Shown piece by piece: positions 1 through 9,765 of a stretch of 64,000 nt of DNA (positions are counted from its first letter, which is position 1; each line of letters starts with the position of its first letter). Both the position numbers and the translations under genes were made by a program. The stretch comes from Beverwykella pulmonaria. Lineage: Eukaryota > Ascomycota > Dothideomycetes > Pleosporales > Melanommataceae. Where the stretch lies: NCBI GenBank assembly GCA_001599595.1, contig BCHH01000003.1, forward strand, positions 4,149,537 to 4,213,536, in the 5' to 3' direction. The notes beneath the pieces are model-generated. The model was not told where the DNA came from. It saw only the letters and a list, made by a program, of their open reading frames with translations, and ran no database searches.

Positions 1-3000
1 GTTATCCTTTGCTTCAATGTTGGCACCCTTCTCAAGCAGCAGCCTAACTACAGCTTCATGCCCGTTCTGCGCTGCCACCCAGAGCGGTGTGTTTGCAAAT
101 GAGTCCTTGCTCTTCACCTCAATGTTGGCACCCTTCTCAAGCAGCAGTCTAGCTACAGCTTCGTGCCCATTCTGCGCTGCTCTCAAGAGCGGCGTCGTGC
201 CATTCAAGTTATCCTTTGCTTCAATGTTGGCACCCTTCTCAAGTAGCAGCCTAACTACGGCTTTGTGCCCGTTTACAGCTGCCATCCAGAGCGGTGTAAT
301 TGCAAATGAGTCCTTGCTCTTTACCTCAATGTTAGCACTATTCTTAAGCAGCAGCCTAACTACAGCTTCGTGCCCGTTCTGCGCTGCCATCCAGAGCGGC
401 GTCCTGCCATTCAAGCTATCCTTTGCTTCAATGTTGGCACACTTCTCAAGCAGCAGCCCGACTACAACTTCGTGCCCGTTCTGCGCTGCCATCCAGACTG
501 GCGTCGCGCCATTCAAGTTGTCCTTTGCTTCGATGTTGGCACCCTTCTCAAGCAGCAGCCTAACTACAGCCTTGTGCCCGTTCTTCGCTGCCATCCAGAG
601 TGGTGTCGCGCCATTCAAGTTATCTTTTGCTTCGATGTTGGCACCCTTCTCAAGCAGCAGCCTAACTATAGCTTCATGCCCGTTCTGCGCTGCCACCCAG
701 AGCGGTGTATTTACAAACGAGTCCTTGCTCTTTACCTCAATGTTGGCACCCTTCTCGAGCAGCAGTTTAACGATGGCCTCATGCTTATTCTTGACAGCCC
801 ACAATAACGGTGTCTGACCCTCCTTGTCCCTCACTTCAACATCGGCGCCCTTCTCGAGCAACAGCTTGACGATAGTCGTGAACTCATTTCGGGCGGCCCA
901 CGACCACGGTGTCCGACGTCCTCTGCTGTTTGACTTGATATCGGCTCCGTTCTCAAGAAGAAGCGTAGCGGCAGCCCCGTGCCCATTTACAGTAGCCCAC
1001 CATAGCGGCGTCCAACCATCATTATCGGCCCACTTGGTATTAGCTCCTCCCCTAAGAAGCAGCTTGATTACTGCATCATGCCCATTCCAAGCCGCCCACC
1101 ACAGTGATGTCCGACCGCCGTTATCTGCCGATTCGACACTAGCCTCCTTTTGCCCTTTCTCGGCGCCACACAACGGAGGCGTCCTGCCTTCACGAAACAG
1201 CAGCATCCGACCCTCATTGCCCTTCGCCTTGATGTCTGAGATCCTCTCGAGAAGCAAGTTAACGACGGCGGCATGCCCATTCTTTGCAGCCCACAATAGC
1301 GGCGTCTGGCCCTCCTTATCCCTCGCCTTAGTGTCAGCGCCCTTCTCGAGCAGCAGCTTGACAACGGCCTCATACCCATTCTTGGCAGCCCACAATAGCG
1401 GTGTCTGACCCTCCTTGTCTCTCGCCTCGGTGTCAGCGCCCTTCTCGAGCAGCAACTTGACGATAGCCCAGTGCCCGCTCATAACGGCCCAAAATAGCGA
1501 CGTCCGACCATCTTTATCCTTCGTCTCGTTGTTAGCGCCCCTCTCGAGCAGTAGCTTAACGACGGCCCCACGACCGCTTCCAGCGGCATAGAATAGCGGT
1601 GTCCGGTGGTAATTATCCTTTGCGTTGACGTCGACTTTGCCCGACTTAAGCAGCAGCTGAACAACGGCATCGTGCCCGTTCTGCACCGCCCACCACAGCA
1701 GCGTCCGCCCGCCTTTATCCTTCAAGTCGGCATTAACGTCGCTTCGAGCTAGTAGTATCTTGACAACCGCCTCATGGCCCTGCCTTACCGCGTGCGATAA
1801 TGCCGTCCGTCCATCTTCGTCCTTCAGGTCGGCCTCAACGTCGCTTCGTGTCAGCAGCAACCATACAACGTCCTCGACTCCCTTTTCAGCAGCACGTAGC
1901 AGTGCCGTAGGCTCCCCGAAATCCATCAAATCCATTAGCGCACCATCAAGGTAGATCTCCCCTGGAGCGATGCTGTTGCGTTTCTTGAGGTCTTTCGATT
2001 TGTGCGTATGTGTAATGCGCCCTGTTTGGATACATATTCTTCTCATAGGATATTGCGACGGTCTGTATTTTTTTAGATCAAGCTGTTTAAATTCTTTACT
2101 CTGAACTCTCTCGAATCGTTCCATTGTTAAAAATAAATCTCTCACGTAGATAGAGATCAACTTATCGTCCCCACCAATTTCTTTACAGTGAAGGATCGCG
2201 ACTCCTAGTCCTCTATGGCCTCTGCCTATGAAACGGAGTTCCAAATAGATCCCCTTACTGCTCACAGTGAAAGAGCTGTTAAAGGTATTAAAGGGGTTGA
2301 ACTGGACGATGTTGTAGGAGCCGATGAATGAGGCTGGAGAGGTTGCTAGAAGTCCGCCGCGATCGTCAGGAGATTTCCATGCGAAGAGACTGTGGTCGTC
2401 CGAGATCTTCATGATTTCCTCCTGTAGTCTAATAAAAGCAGACTCTCTTTCTCCGTAGAGCAGCGGCATGTTGATGCCAAAGATGCCCATTAGACAATAG
2501 GCGCGGTCCTCGATTCTCGATGTTTCTCTCTGTGCAGCCCATGACATTCTTTGTGCGATGCTAAACGTTTCAAGGTCGTCGTCTCCTGACAGGATACTTC
2601 CAGGTATGCCAGTACGGTTGGATATAAGTTGTCGAAGATCTGCCTTAGTTCCTAGTTTCTTCCAGTTCTCATCAAGAAATACTACCGTTGACGGAGCGAT
2701 TAGCTCTTGAAGGGTCCATCCTCTGGTAAACCACCGGCTATCCGAGAATTTGTTTTTTGACGGTACGTCAGCAAGATACGCGTAGCATACCTCAGCTTCT
2801 TGGTACCAATGATACATAGAGTTGATCGCTTCGGAGAGCTCCGCGCTGCTAGTCTTATCAATGCAGCAGGTGTCCACCCAGAAATATTGCAGACCGTCTT
2901 GAACAGCTTGCTTGCCGCAGGAGGCCAACTTGCGATAACCCTTCTTGCTCCTGCCTTTGCCTTCTATTAAGTCTCTAGAGGTAACTTCCTCATTGTCCAA

Positions 3001-3099
3001 TCCCCAGGTGTGCGAAAGAATTGCATAACGCGGTACGTTACTGCCTATGTACTCAACAAGGCTGAACTCACCCTCACCACAGATCTGCAAAAGACGCAT
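1..3099 (-). CDS. HET-domain protein with long ankyrin-repeat array (3' end outside window)
   Basis: The minus frame is open from an ATG at 3099 to base 1 (1033 codons) and has no stop in the window, so the C-terminus is missing. The N-terminus reads MRLLQICGEGEFSLVEY, followed by the HET signature (ILSHTWG near residue 27, then FWVDTCCID, ADVPS and SRWFTRGWTLQELIAP), so the HET domain covers roughly residues 20-170. From about residue 390 there are 19 ankyrin repeats of 32-35 residues (consensus TPLWxAAxNGHEAVVxLLLEKGANIEAKD). Repeat 8 (about 1145-1225) is degenerate. HET proteins trigger cell death in heterokaryon incompatibility or related immune-like responses. Ankyrin arrays are typical C-terminal ligand-sensing parts of such receptors. 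Unlike HET-NWD genes, no NACHT/NB-ARC domain is visible between the HET and ankyrin parts. The HET-plus-ankyrin call is firm; the partner or ligand is unknown. Confidence 0.9.
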   Translation of the reverse strand, partial: MRLLQICGEGEFSLVEYIGSNVPRYAILSHTWGLDNEEVTSRDLIEGKGRSKKGYRKLASCGKQAVQDGLQYFWVDTCCIDKTSSAELSEAINSMYHWYQEAEVCYAYLADVPSKNKFSDSRWFTRGWTLQELIAPSTVVFLDENWKKLGTKADLRQLISNRTGIPGSILSGDDDLETFSIAQRMSWAAQRETSRIEDRAYCLMGIFGINMPLLYGERESAFIRLQEEIMKISDDHSLFAWKSPDDRGGLLATSPASFIGSYNIVQFNPFNTFNSSFTVSSKGIYLELRFIGRGHRGLGVAILHCKEIGGDDKLISIYVRDLFLTMERFERVQSKEFKQLDLKKYRPSQYPMRRICIQTGRITHTHKSKDLKKRNSIAPGEIYLDGALMDLMDFGEPTALLRAAEKGVEDVVWLLLTRSDVEADLKDEDGRTALSHAVRQGHEAVVKILLARSDVNADLKDKGGRTLLWWAVQNGHDAVVQLLLKSGKVDVNAKDNYHRTPLFYAAGSGRGAVVKLLLERGANNETKDKDGRTSLFWAVMSGHWAIVKLLLEKGADTEARDKEGQTPLLWAAKNGYEAVVKLLLEKGADTKARDKEGQTPLLWAAKNGHAAVVNLLLERISDIKAKGNEGRMLLFREGRTPPLCGAEKGQKEASVESADNGGRTSLWWAAWNGHDAVIKLLLRGGANTKWADNDGWTPLWWATVNGHGAAATLLLENGADIKSNSRGRRTPWSWAARNEFTTIVKLLLEKGADVEVRDKEGQTPLLWAVKNKHEAIVKLLLEKGANIEVKSKDSFVNTPLWVAAQNGHEAIVRLLLEKGANIEAKDNLNGATPLWMAAKNGHKAVVRLLLEKGANIEAKDNLNGATPVWMAAQNGHEVVVGLLLEKCANIEAKDSLNGRTPLWMAAQNGHEAVVRLLLKNSANIEVKSKDSFAITPLWMAAVNGHKAVVRLLLEKGANIEAKDNLNGTTPLLRAAQNGHEAVARLLLEKGANIEVKSKDSFANTPLWVAAQNGHEAVVRLLLEKGANIEAKDN
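17..739. repeat. Seven near-identical 102/105-bp tandem units coding ankyrin repeats
   Basis: Seven consecutive units of 34 or 35 codons lie inside the HET-ankyrin gene. They share almost all bases, including synonymous positions, and come in two sub-types. One ends in KDNLN (102 bp) and the other in KSKDSF (105 bp), and they are interleaved rather than grouped. Units further right (740-1900) are far more diverged. This is coding sequence, not a CRISPR array: there are no spacers and the frame is kept throughout. Confidence 0.9.
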
Positions 3100-3698
3100 G
3101 AGAAAGGTAGTGTTGGGCAGCTTCAGCAGTAGAAATAGTTGAAGAAATGTAGGAAAGAATTGTACGAGTGAAGCAATCAAAGAACTGCGCCAGTGAAGGT
3201 CAGTGTACCGGTAATTGTTAAAGCACCAGGCAAGGTGCAAGGATGCTTGTCCTCCGCAGGCTTAGCGCCGGCCAAGCACCGGCTAAGCAAGGAACATCAA
3301 AGGAGGCGAGAGGTTCGAGGGAACAGGACACATTTTAGACTCTTTGATACTAATACAGAAGTCTGCTTGCTGCTATCAACAAACCCTTCTGAAATCTCCA
3401 CCTCTCTACAGGGATGGCGGCTCAGCAGGCTTCAATCGAGCAACCCGCCAACGAGGCGACGTCGCATCCCCAACGAGGCGACGTCGCATCCCCAACGCGA
3501 CAATGACGAGCTGTATGTCACGAGATGCTATTTGTAGTTGATGATCAAGGCTCAATTTTATCGGAAGCCAACCCAATATCGATTATAAGGAAAAGGCATT
3601 AGGCCTGCTTGATACCTTTGACTCTACCTTCCACACTTAGCCTATGCTCAAACTAAAGGTCTCGTTATGCCCAACACAAAATATCCATTCTATTTGCT
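3100..3698. other. Intergenic region 5' of the HET-ankyrin gene, with small repeats
   Basis: No gene is supported here. It holds the presumed promoter of the HET-ankyrin gene, an imperfect inverted repeat near 3261-3288 (CTTAGCGCCGG against CCGGCTAAG) and a perfect 22-bp tandem duplication at 3450-3493. A plus-strand open frame of 114 codons (3193-3537) has no recognisable protein features. Confidence 0.5.
3450..3493. repeat. 22-bp perfect tandem duplication
   Basis: Two adjacent identical 22-bp copies (3450-3471 and 3472-3493), each beginning AACGAGGCGACG and ending CATCCCC. Only two copies are present. Confidence 0.85.
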
Positions 3699-4661
3699 CT
3701 AAGAAGGTCTCGTGGTGCGTCTTCCTGCTACACCTCTTGTAACACCTTTCCCCCTTGGCTTGGAAAATGGTTCTTTCTCACCTACCAGAGCCTTGTCATA
3801 AACTTTGAATTCATAACCGCCCGGCGCACTAATTGCTAAACCCTGTGGCTTCTTATCTGTTTCCATACATTGAGTTATAATCTTGTTAAAAGCAGCCCTG
3901 CAGTGCTCTTTGCCAGGTGGAGATGCACCCTCAGGGAGTCGAAGCTGGTACACCCATCCACCGCCGGATAACCATCGCAGGAAGACGTCGTTCTCGCCAA
4001 TATGGACCTTACCCTCTGTACCGTCGCAATAGTTACTGATAACTGTATCCACACTGACGCGGTCTAGGGAAGTAAGTCCCTGGGAGGGGGGAGGGTTCTG
4101 CTCAATGCCGCAGTCTATTGCAAATTGAAAGGATTCGTCCACCGGTGGTATGTGTACTATACTGCCATACGGCTCGTGGGTCGGTTGTTCTGGCTTGGGG
4201 GTTTCCTCCTGCTCGAAAATCTCCAATGGCGGGTGTTGACTGTCGTAGATGCGGAATTCGAGCCCATTGTTTCGGTATAGAGCCCGACCGCCTTGAGGAG
4301 CCCAGCCAGAATCGAGACAGAGTTCGACGATCGTATCAAATGCAGCCTTACACATAGGCTTAGAAGGACTCTTTGCATCCGGAATGGTCTTGAGGGCCTC
4401 AAAGGTCATACCTTCCAGTTGTTGCGTGAATATATGTCCATCTGGGTTGCCAGTTTTGTTGAATTTTCCGGGGTTATCGCAAGAGTCAATGATGGACACC
4501 AAACCGTTCTTCAATCTCTGGAGTAGTACGGGATTTTGTTGCGGTATGGTTCCATTAGGGGCGGCCATAAAGCAGCCTCGTGCAAACTGAAACTCGGGTT
4601 CTTGTGCAACGCTCAAACCCAAGATTGCGCCGATAATGAGAAACCGCTGAAGAAGTGGCAT
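3699..4661 (-). CDS. Secreted protein of two tandem four-cysteine modules, function unknown
   Basis: Single-exon gene of 320 codons from the ATG at 4661. That start is preferred because it begins with a clear signal peptide (MPLLQRFLIIGAILGLSVAQ); the frame is open further upstream, but that extension would bury the signal. The mature protein has exactly eight cysteines in two modules (about residues 26-145 and 180-290). Each module has Cys, Cys, Cys-[KR]-A-A-F and a final Cys, followed by a G-x-E-F-[RK]-[IV]-Y-D strand, so the protein arose by internal duplication. The modules are joined by a Pro/Glu-rich linker, and the C-terminus is basic (KPRGKGVTRG, GRRTTRPS). I cannot name the family. 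The size and Cys pattern fit an extracellular protein, possibly effector-like. It lies tail-to-head behind the HET-ankyrin gene on the same strand. Confidence 0.75.
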   Translation of the reverse strand: MPLLQRFLIIGAILGLSVAQEPEFQFARGCFMAAPNGTIPQQNPVLLQRLKNGLVSIIDSCDNPGKFNKTGNPDGHIFTQQLEGMTFEALKTIPDAKSPSKPMCKAAFDTIVELCLDSGWAPQGGRALYRNNGLEFRIYDSQHPPLEIFEQEETPKPEQPTHEPYGSIVHIPPVDESFQFAIDCGIEQNPPPSQGLTSLDRVSVDTVISNYCDGTEGKVHIGENDVFLRWLSGGGWVYQLRLPEGASPPGKEHCRAAFNKIITQCMETDKKPQGLAISAPGGYEFKVYDKALVGEKEPFSKPRGKGVTRGVAGRRTTRPS

Positions 4662-6535
4662 GTTGGGTAGGATATGAACAACTGGGCTGAAGGGTGGTTG
4701 ACTGGAGGCACTGGGCCAAAGATTATGAAGAGAATAGCGAAATAAATGACGTTTGCGATTTGCGCACAATAAGAGTAGTCAAGAATATAACTGAAGAGAA
4801 AGCCTAGAGGAGAGACTGAGAGTTGGAGGTTGCTTGCTTGCCTAGACAGCCTTGGAGAGATCATTATATATTCTCACGGTAAGTGGCGGATCACGACTGG
4901 AGGTTTCATCACCCTTATTCCAAGTTGGTATCACTGTGCAATGTAGCCATACTCCGGGTAGATGTGGGGATTGTTGCAGTTGTGCGGTGGCGTAAGAAGC
5001 AGCAATGTGGCACATTTCGGAAGTTTCAGTGGCGTAGCATGATACTGTCCATTCATGACATCGCATTCGAACTTTGCAGGATTTGCAACTTGCCTTCGGA
5101 GTTGCGTATGCCTTCCGGCTGTCCCTTGTGCGGTGATTTGTGTCCCTCTGCCAATCTAGGCGAGCGTAGAGATTCCCAAACGGAAATCGCTAGAAAATTG
5201 AGAGCACTCAATGGCAGTTGACTCTGGAAAACTACTGAGGGGCTTTGAGGCGAATGTTACAACCTCAAAAATAACTGATTGCGATGACCACAGAAGTCGA
5301 GTTGGTAGCCTCGCATACACAGGAGGTGAGTGCGAATTACAAGTTCCGCTACCTCCGCATCTCGTCTTGCTCCTGCGCCTCAGTTGAACGGACACTGTAT
5401 CGTAAACTGTGTGACAAGCAAGGAAGTGCGAAGAATTTGCCGGATACAATAGACACACTCAATCAACAGAATCGTGTAGTATCTAGCTACATGGCTGTGC
5501 AAGGTACCGTGTACGTGTCCGTGATTTCCAGGCAGGATCAACAAGACCGATCGTATGATCTAGCGGATATATGAAATTGTTGAGATTGTATAGTATTAAG
5601 ATTAGATGCATATTGTGAGCCTGGGCTGGGTCGGTTTTGTTTCCTAGCAGATTAGTCCTTCGTTTATTCATTTACTTTCGCATCTCCTGTTTAATACAGG
5701 CATACTCTTTTTCATTTATCAAGCCGTTCATTTAACAAACATTTAGATTCGCTTAGCAACTATTTGTTTATGCAAATGCAGCCCATTCTGCTCCCTACTC
5801 TGTACTCAGCCTTGGGGATTCAGGAGCGAGTGCTATATGTGACACCAAGCATGATCCTGGGATCAACAGTATCGACGTGTCCATTCCGAGCACAGGACTT
5901 CTTGCAGAAGTAACCAAACACTACATTGAAATTGTTTGCGCTACTGGAAGGCCGTCGGGCAGGCTACAAATCAGCCACGGGTCCCACATAAGATCACGTG
6001 ACTATGCATAAATATTTGTTCCTGAGTCAACCTCAAGGACTCGTCTCAATACGATCGTACACCTACATTCAAGCTTCCTACTTACGAAACCCCTCACATT
6101 AAGGCAAAATTTATGACGTACTAGTTTAATCATGCTAGGGAACCACGTGGTAACGCACGCGTCTTGGCGTGCCTGCGCTTTTCCCTTTTAGGAAGGGACT
6201 GCGATTTTGGCTTTCCAGATGCTCAACTTCTCCGTCACTTTTTTGGCTTTTCTCCCATATTACTTCTTTCTGGCTTCAGCGTGAAATCGCTGATTGCAGG
6301 TGCCCCCCCTTCTTTACGCGGCATTCGACCGCGTCGCAAGCCTCATTGCAGCTATGATGGCTGCCTGCTCGCACTCTTCGTATCGGCTACGCGTCCTGTT
6401 GCACCCAAGCATGTCATCGCGTTTAAATTGACAGAAGATGAGTAGAAACAAAATCGAAACAATCTTCTCGACCTCCTTTCGTGTCATATATCAACCTCCG
6501 TCTGTTTCTGCACGCTTCATAGATATCCATTCAAC
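4662..6535. other. Intergenic region, 1.9 kb
   Basis: It contains only short open frames with no domain-like features, a weakly AT-rich stretch around 5560-5760 and the presumed promoter of the FAD monooxygenase (pyrimidine-rich just before 6536). No transposon or RNA gene was recognised. Confidence 0.5.
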
Positions 6536-8015
6536 ATGAAGATAATCATTGTCGGTGGCGGCATCGCCGGTCTGTCAACCTACCTCCACTTGCGCAAGCA
6601 CCTTCCCTCCATCCATAGCATCAAAATCTACGAATCCCATTCCCCGCGCTCCTCCTCATCACCTGACTTCAACTTCGACACCCTCTCCGCATCCACCACC
6701 CTTGTTGGTGGCGGTCTCGGCATCTCCCCTAACGGCATGCGCGTACTGCTCGACCTATCCAAACCTCTGCACAAAGCGGTCGTTGGTCAGGGCTTCCCAG
6801 CAGAGCACTTCATTTTCAAAGGCGCGAATGGCTGGACGCTTGGAAAACAATGGACTGGGGACCGGAGCGTTAGGAAGGCAGGCGAAGAGGAGGAAGTTTG
6901 TATCGCGAGCTCGAGACACGGGCTTTGGGAAACTTTGATGAAGAGTGTAGGGGATGGGGTAGTCAAGTACCGCAAAGTTGTTGGAGTTGAGAGAGAGGGG
7001 GAGCAGGGGAGAATTGTGGTGAAGCTTCTGGATAGTCAGGGGAATGTGGAAGAGGATGTTGCTGATTTGTTGGTTGGGGCTGATGGCGTGAAGAGTGCTG
7101 TGCGGAATGCGCTGTTTGGAGAGGACAAGTTTAAGCCGACGTATACGTGAGTTTTCACATTTCTATATCTTGCCAAATTCTCCCGGCTGAAAATTGAATG
7201 CTTCCCAGCGGCCTGTCTGGCGTCGGCGGCTTCCTCACCCAACCAATCCCCGACTTCGTCGCCAAAAACAAAGCTATGGTCTTCACCTTTGGCGGAAACG
7301 GGTTCTTCGGCTACTCGTCCGGTGGCCCCATATCCGCCCAAAGTCTCATGTGGTGGTCAACCTTCGAGACATCCTCCCTTCCCTCCTCTCAAACCCTAGA
7401 CACTGCCACAATCAAAAGGGATCTTGTAAAACGGCATCAGAATTGGAAAGACCCCATTGTGCAAAACATCATCCAAAACGCAGAGGTCCAGTCCATATAC
7501 CCGACCTGGGTGCTCCCGGAACTACCTCATTGGGGTGAGAATGGGATTGTGTTAGTGGGGGATGCGGCGCATGCAATGGATCCAACGACTGGGCAAGGGG
7601 CATCGCAGGCACTGGAGGATTCGCAGACGCTGGCGTTGCTGCTCGCCGAGTTTTTCAGAGAGGGCAAGGCACCACGGACGCGTGACGAAGAGCAGGATGG
7701 TATAGCATCGGCTCTAAAAATTTTCCACAAGATTCGCAGCCCGAGAGTGAGTGAGATTGTGGAGAGAGGAAAGAAGATCTCCGGGTCGAAGGCGAATGTG
7801 GGTATTTTTATGGAGTATACGATGTACTTCTTTCTCTGGCTTATGATGAGTTTTCCTTCTATCGGTAAGTTGATGTTACTGTGCTGAATGAGGATGATGC
7901 AGCTGACGAACGACTAGGGAAGATGATGCTGGGCGATGTGAACCGGAAGCTGTATGCCTGGTCAGCCGAGGACGAGATCAAGAAAGAGCTCGAGAAGATT
8001 AACATATCTACATAA
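6536..8015 (+). CDS. FAD-dependent aromatic-ring monooxygenase (PHBH/salicylate hydroxylase-like)
   Basis: Three exons: 6536-7146, 7209-7864 and 7918-8015, giving 454 residues. Introns are 62 and 53 nt with GT..AG ends (phases 2 and 1). The N-terminal Rossmann motif GxGxxG is at residues 7-12 (IIVGGGIAGLS). The DG motif (GADGVKSAVR) is near residue 183, and the FAD ribityl-binding GD motif (VGDAAHAMDPTTGQGASQALED) begins near residue 322. This is the group A flavoprotein monooxygenase layout, which uses NAD(P)H, O2 and FAD to hydroxylate aromatic or related substrates. Length is normal for the family. A hydrophobic stretch near the C-terminus (YTMYFFLWLMMSFP) could be a membrane contact. The substrate cannot be read from sequence, and no PKS or NRPS neighbour suggests a biosynthetic cluster. 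Confidence 0.9.
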
Positions 8016-8210
8016 GGGGGAGCTTAGATACGTAAGAAATATTTAATGCCCAAAACCATCAGCTGAAGGGTTACACGGATGACATGATACTGATTGAGAA
8101 ATACTACCTTCATTATTTCTAGGAATCTCTTGCGCTTTTATCCGTTCAGAATGCAAACTAGATTTCACATAAATAGTTACAACTTCAAAGCCCATACGTC
8201 AAGTCAGCAG

Positions 8211-9765
8211 TCAGCCCCAGGTTCCGCCTCCACCTCGTCCACTCCACACCAAAGATTGTGCCCAGCTCCTCCATCCTTTCCTATGCTCCCTCAGCCACTT
8301 CACCATCTCCGGATGGTCCTTTCGAGCCTCACACCTCTGCAGATCCTTGTCCTCAACCTTCATTCCTTCGTGAACCAACAGCTCCATAATCTCAACACTT
8401 GGGCCTCTAACAGCCTGATACGCAGTCAACAACCCAGCTCTTACATCCTGCCTGGCACCCTTATCCAACAATAACCTTACCATGTCAACATGCCCCTTCT
8501 GCACCGCAAAAAGCAACGCATCCCTGAATCTGACCGTACTAAACACGCGGGCCCATTCAATCAATTCGGTCACAAACTCCAAGCGGCTGTGCCTTGCAGC
8601 CTGGCATAAGAGCACATCCACTTCGTTGATACGCAAGTCGGCGTGGCCACTATCGAGTAGTAATCGGACGGCAGACCAGCTGTTGTGCCGTGCGCTCACT
8701 TCTGTCACGGACCTCCATAGTTCGGCATTTCCGGGTAAAGAGAAGTCAGCAGAAAGCAGCGTTCGTATGGTTGCTGTGTCGCCACGCACTGCAGCTCTAT
8801 GAATAGCGGCGCAGCCGCGTCCTTCATGGGCCATTGTCACGCCGTGGGAGAGGAGAATGCGAAGGCTGTGTGTGTTACCGAGTTCAATCGCAGTCTCGAG
8901 CAGCCGGCCGAAATATCGATACCTAAATCTCTTGACCTTAACTACCGGGTCATCAAACAAGCTCTCCAGCAGCCCCGTCCACTGCATAATCACAGCGATC
9001 ATGATGCTCGAGCGGCGGACGTCCTCCTGCGTCGCTTTCCTATGCGGGTCCCGTACCTTCTTCTGCCGGGGAGGCTCAGGTTCCCAATTCGGGTTTGAGT
9101 TAACGCGAGAAGGAGGCCCGAATTGCATACGGGGCGCTCTACGTCGTCGGTCGATGAGTCTGCAGTCGCTGCTGATGAGGCGGTGGAGGTAACGGATGCG
9201 GAATAGAGATGTGCATACTGCGTTTAGTATTTCTGAACGGGTGCGAGGAAGTGATGCGAGAGATGCTGCGTCTGTGTCTGGTATTGAGAGTTGAGGGATG
9301 AGATTGTCGTGAAGGTCGTCGACCACAGCATGGACATGTATGATGAGACCTGAACAGCCAATCCAACCACCGTCGCTGACGTGCTCACGCAGTAAGCGGA
9401 GTTTGATGGAGTCAGGTATCGCATCGTGTTTGTCGCGTGCTATGAGGTGAAGCCGGATGCGTGAGAAGCATTTGAAAGTTTCGCGTTCGAAGACACCTGC
9501 TAGCGTCAGGAAGTGTTCATTCTGAGCTTCCTGGGAGGATTGATAGGGTGGGCAGCTGACGATTTACAAGCCGAAGACGCAGAATATTGGTTAGACATTC
9601 AGAGCCATCAACTACATAGCGTATAATATCTTGGACTAAGGGAAGTGGAAGGTCAAGAAGAAGTATTGATCCTGGAGTGAGCAGCGGTGGATGTATGCGC
9701 CCGGGGCAATTGGCATCATCTTGAGCCGGAGGGGACGGGCTGATAATCCGCCCCACTCTTCCCAT
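8211..9765 (-). CDS. F-box-like/ankyrin-repeat protein
   Basis: Two exons, 9765-9568 and 9521-8211, giving 502 residues. The intron (9567-9522, 46 nt) is inferred because both flanking frames are open and only a phase-0 splice joins them. An acceptor nine bases earlier also keeps frame. The N-terminus has an F-box-like helix pair (SILLLDLPLPLVQDIIRYVV, then a Leu-rich segment) at about residues 33-66. The C-terminal half has about four diverged ankyrin repeats (LLETAIELGNTHSLRILLSHG; AAIHRAAVRGDTATIRTLL; DALLFAVQKGHVDMVRLLLDKGA and one more). F-box proteins recruit targets to SCF ubiquitin ligases. This architecture is greatly expanded in filamentous ascomycetes and mostly uncharacterised. 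The gene converges on the FAD monooxygenase with only 195 bp between stop codons. Confidence 0.75.

Noticed and set aside
17..739. CRISPR-like array
   Set aside because: Repeats are contiguous, without spacers, and code for ankyrin units in a eukaryotic gene.
17..817. Plus-strand open frames with regular repeats
   Set aside because: They are antisense shadows of the ankyrin repeats. The minus frame carries HET and ankyrin motifs and is open for 3.1 kb.
3193..3537. Open frame of 114 codons
   Set aside because: No start context, domain or composition evidence. It overlaps the tandem 22-bp repeat.
6164..6445. Open frame of 93 codons upstream of the FAD monooxygenase
   Set aside because: Composition looks random and no homologous features are visible. 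It lies in the presumed promoter.
6536..9765. Secondary-metabolite gene cluster around the FAD monooxygenase
   Set aside because: No PKS, NRPS, terpene synthase, transporter or cluster regulator lies nearby.
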